Source: DATFVA01 sp963771705
Lineage (GTDB): Bacteria; Bacteroidota; Ignavibacteria; Ignavibacteriales; Ignavibacteriaceae
Reading direction: 5' to 3'
NCBI GenBank assembly: GCA_963771705.1
Contig: CAVYUP010000003.1
Span: 124,001-188,000, forward strand
DNA length: 64,000 nucleotides
Below are positions 62,320 through 64,000 of this stretch, piece after piece. The position numbers were made by a program, and so were the translations under genes. Numbering within the stretch: the first letter of the stretch is position 1; the number at the start of each line of letters is the position of its first letter. The notes beneath the pieces were generated by a model. It was given only the letters and a program-made list of their open reading frames with translations, did not search any database and was not told the origin of the DNA.

Positions 62320-62341
62320 ATGCAAATATTTATATTTGCAT
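62320..62341. promoter_or_regulatory. Perfect 22-bp palindrome upstream of the UvrD/PcrA helicase gene
   Basis: The 10-bp arm ATGCAAATAT is followed by TT and the exact reverse complement ATATTTGCAT, ending 21 bases before the helicase ATG. It contains a TATATT (62331-62336) that could be a -10 box. It resembles an operator; the binding protein is unknown. Confidence 0.6.
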
Positions 62342-62362
62342 CTTAAAAATCTGAATGGATGT

Positions 62363-64000
62363 ATGGTAAACCTAAAAGAATTAAATAAAGAACAAAAATC
62401 AGCCGTTGAATACCTTGACGGGCCACAGATGATTGTGGCAGGCGCCGGATCAGGAAAAACCAAGGTTTTAACTTACAAAATTGCTCATCTTATAGATAAA
62501 GGCTTTTCACCCGATTCATTACTTGCATTAACCTTCACGAACAAGGCTGCAAATGAGATGAAGGATAGAATACGTCAGCTTATTGGAAGTAAAGCGGATT
62601 CTATATGGATGGGAACATTTCACTCTATCTTTGCGAGGATCCTCCGGATTGAATCGAAGAATATAAACTACGAACAAAATTTCTCCATTTATGATGCAGA
62701 AGATTCACTTTCGCTGGTACAAAACATTATATCGAACCTTAATATAGACCTCGACTCAGTAACACCGAATTCTGTTAAGCACAGGATCAGCTTTATGAAA
62801 AACCATATGCTCATGCCTGCTGAATTCAGGAAAAAGCATAAGGGTGAGTTTATTGAGGAAAAAATAGCAGATATTTATGATGAATATCAGAAGAGACTGA
62901 TAGCAAACAACTCAATGGATTTTGAAGATCTCCTTCTTAAGCCTATAGAATTATTTAACTCAAACGCGAAAGTACTCGGCAAATACAGAAAGAAATTTGA
63001 ATATATACTGGTAGATGAATTCCAGGATACTAATAAAGCCCAGTATGAGTTGATTAAACTTCTCGTTTCAAAAGATGGTAAAATCTCTGTTGTAGGTGAT
63101 GATGCCCAGAGTATCTACAGCTGGCGAGGTGCGAATATAGGAAATATGCTGGATTTTCAGAAAGACTTTCCAAAGCATAAAATCTTCAAGCTGGAACAAA
63201 ATTATCGTTCCACTAAAAATATTCTTGCAGCTGCTGATTCGGTTATTAAGAACAATAAGGAACAGCTGATTAAAACCTTATGGACGGAAAACAACGATGG
63301 TGAACTGCTTACACTTGTTAAATGTGCTGATGAAAAGGACGAAGCTTTTCAGATCGCCAGGTTCATAAAACAGGATATTTCGAAGAAGAAACTGTCACTT
63401 AAGGATTTCGGTATCTTATACAGAACTAATGCCCAGTCACGTGCCCTCGAAGATATCTTCAGAAGGGAAAAAATTCCGTATGCAATTGTCGGCGGTATCG
63501 AGTTCTATAAGAGGAAAGAAGTGAAAGACATAGTAGCTTATCTCAGGGTTCTTGCCAACCAGGAGGATGAAGAAAGTTTGCTGAGAATTATGAACTTTCC
63601 TCAGAGAGGTATCGGAAGTACAACAATTAAAAGGATGATAGCCTTTGCACGAAAACACGATATATCCTTATTCGAAACAATGACAAGGGTATTCGAAGTA
63701 ATTGATATCAAAGAGAGAATACAAAAGAACGTAAAGGGCTTTAAGGTCCTTCTTGATAAATATATTGAGCTGAAGGATAAACTTTCAGTAGGTGAACTCT
63801 CACGGGCTCTGGTAGATGAACTTGGTGTGCTTAGAATGTTTAAGGAAGAGAATACTCCCGAATCCCTGACCCGCTGGGAAAACATAAACGAATTGCTCTC
63901 CGCATTAAGCGATTTTTCAAATTCGAATGACGACGCTAAACTTGAAGAATACCTTGAAGATGTTTCGCTGGTTGCTGACATTGATATGTATGAAGATGAA
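62363..64000 (+). CDS. UvrD/PcrA-type ATP-dependent DNA helicase (3' end cut by window)
   Basis: 546 codons are present before the right edge. It starts MVNLKELNKEQKSAVEYL, a usual PcrA/UvrD N-terminus, with the Q motif, the Walker A motif AGAGSGKTK, motif Ia LTFTNKAANEMK, motif II VDEFQDTN, motif III VVGDDAQSIYSWRGA and motif IV EQNYRSTKNIL. Of the three nearby ATGs (62355, 62359, 62363) only 62363 is in frame. It is a superfamily 1 3'-5' helicase for repair and replication. UvrD, PcrA and Rep cannot be told apart without the C-terminus. Confidence 0.95.
   Translation, partial: MVNLKELNKEQKSAVEYLDGPQMIVAGAGSGKTKVLTYKIAHLIDKGFSPDSLLALTFTNKAANEMKDRIRQLIGSKADSIWMGTFHSIFARILRIESKNINYEQNFSIYDAEDSLSLVQNIISNLNIDLDSVTPNSVKHRISFMKNHMLMPAEFRKKHKGEFIEEKIADIYDEYQKRLIANNSMDFEDLLLKPIELFNSNAKVLGKYRKKFEYILVDEFQDTNKAQYELIKLLVSKDGKISVVGDDAQSIYSWRGANIGNMLDFQKDFPKHKIFKLEQNYRSTKNILAAADSVIKNNKEQLIKTLWTENNDGELLTLVKCADEKDEAFQIARFIKQDISKKKLSLKDFGILYRTNAQSRALEDIFRREKIPYAIVGGIEFYKRKEVKDIVAYLRVLANQEDEESLLRIMNFPQRGIGSTTIKRMIAFARKHDISLFETMTRVFEVIDIKERIQKNVKGFKVLLDKYIELKDKLSVGELSRALVDELGVLRMFKEENTPESLTRWENINELLSALSDFSNSNDDAKLEEYLEDVSLVADIDMYEDE

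Overview
The window looks like a chromosomal segment of a member of the Ignavibacteria (Bacteroidota/Chlorobiota lineage), with moderate to low GC content and no rRNA, tRNA, insertion sequence, CRISPR or phage gene that I can see. The lineage call rests on a C-terminal type IX secretion sorting domain of the NYPNPFNPSTTIGYELP type (19660-21495), two TonB-dependent receptors with an N-terminal carboxypeptidase-regulatory-like domain (one paired with a DUF4249 lipoprotein), a Chlorobi-like malate dehydrogenase and many short signal-peptide outer-membrane proteins. It is inference from protein style, not from a marker gene. Three promoters read as TTGACA-like/17 bp/TAnnTT, and several genes have clear Shine-Dalgarno sequences, so initiation signals look more conventional than in classical Bacteroidetes.

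Layout. 1-2843 (minus): a tight operon mixing purine synthesis (a divergent PurC-like protein, PurS, PurQ) with phospholipid synthesis (Psd, PssA). 2972-6591 (plus): YbaB, RecR, a methyltransferase, two related lipoproteins (the second with no standard start codon) and FtsX. 6647-13140: exopolysaccharide export and chain-length control (SLBB protein, BY-kinase, Wza-like exporter, Wzz-like protein, UDP-glucuronate decarboxylase) without glycosyltransferases. 13227-16407: PurL, which needs the PurS and PurQ encoded at the left edge, and a YihY membrane protein. 16442-19261: a compact nitric-oxide-response locus with an Rrf2/NsrR-like regulator, a membrane polyferredoxin, the RIC cluster-repair protein and a group III truncated haemoglobin; the regulator and polyferredoxin genes are each preceded by a copy of the same inverted repeat. 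19276-29268: a BON-like protein, a secreted BNR-repeat protein, TIGR02757, two peptide-type transporters (OPT, MFS), an outer-membrane-type protein, an M29 aminopeptidase, and Def/Fmt.

29300-36139: an amino-acid permease fused to two universal-stress domains, then a sulfur amino-acid block (cystathionine beta-synthase, cystathionine gamma-lyase/synthase, a third Cys/Met PLP enzyme). The only long gene-free stretch (34360-34810) lies in this block and carries a long hairpin and two copies of a palindrome-containing repeat. 36249-45810: a secreted protein, a TonB receptor, XseA/XseB/Dxs, a Gfo/Idh/MocA oxidoreductase and a two-component pair. 45918-49065: L21/L27, two divergent malate dehydrogenase paralogues and an RsbW-like ATPase. 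49118-52094 (minus): a beta-barrel-like protein and a fibronectin-type lipoprotein. 52197-56791: nuoABCDEF without nuoG-N. 56862-62110 (minus): ferritin and a propeller lipoprotein/DUF4249/TonB receptor operon. The right edge cuts a UvrD/PcrA helicase gene, which has a perfect 22-bp palindrome just upstream.

The physiology suggested is a respiring heterotroph with complex I, nitrosative-stress defence, peptide and amino-acid uptake, reverse transsulfuration and TonB/T9SS-based surface biology. The most interesting signals are the duplicated NO-locus operator, the ATT-initiated lipoprotein, the PurC-like protein lacking key motifs, and the structured non-coding region at 34360-34810.
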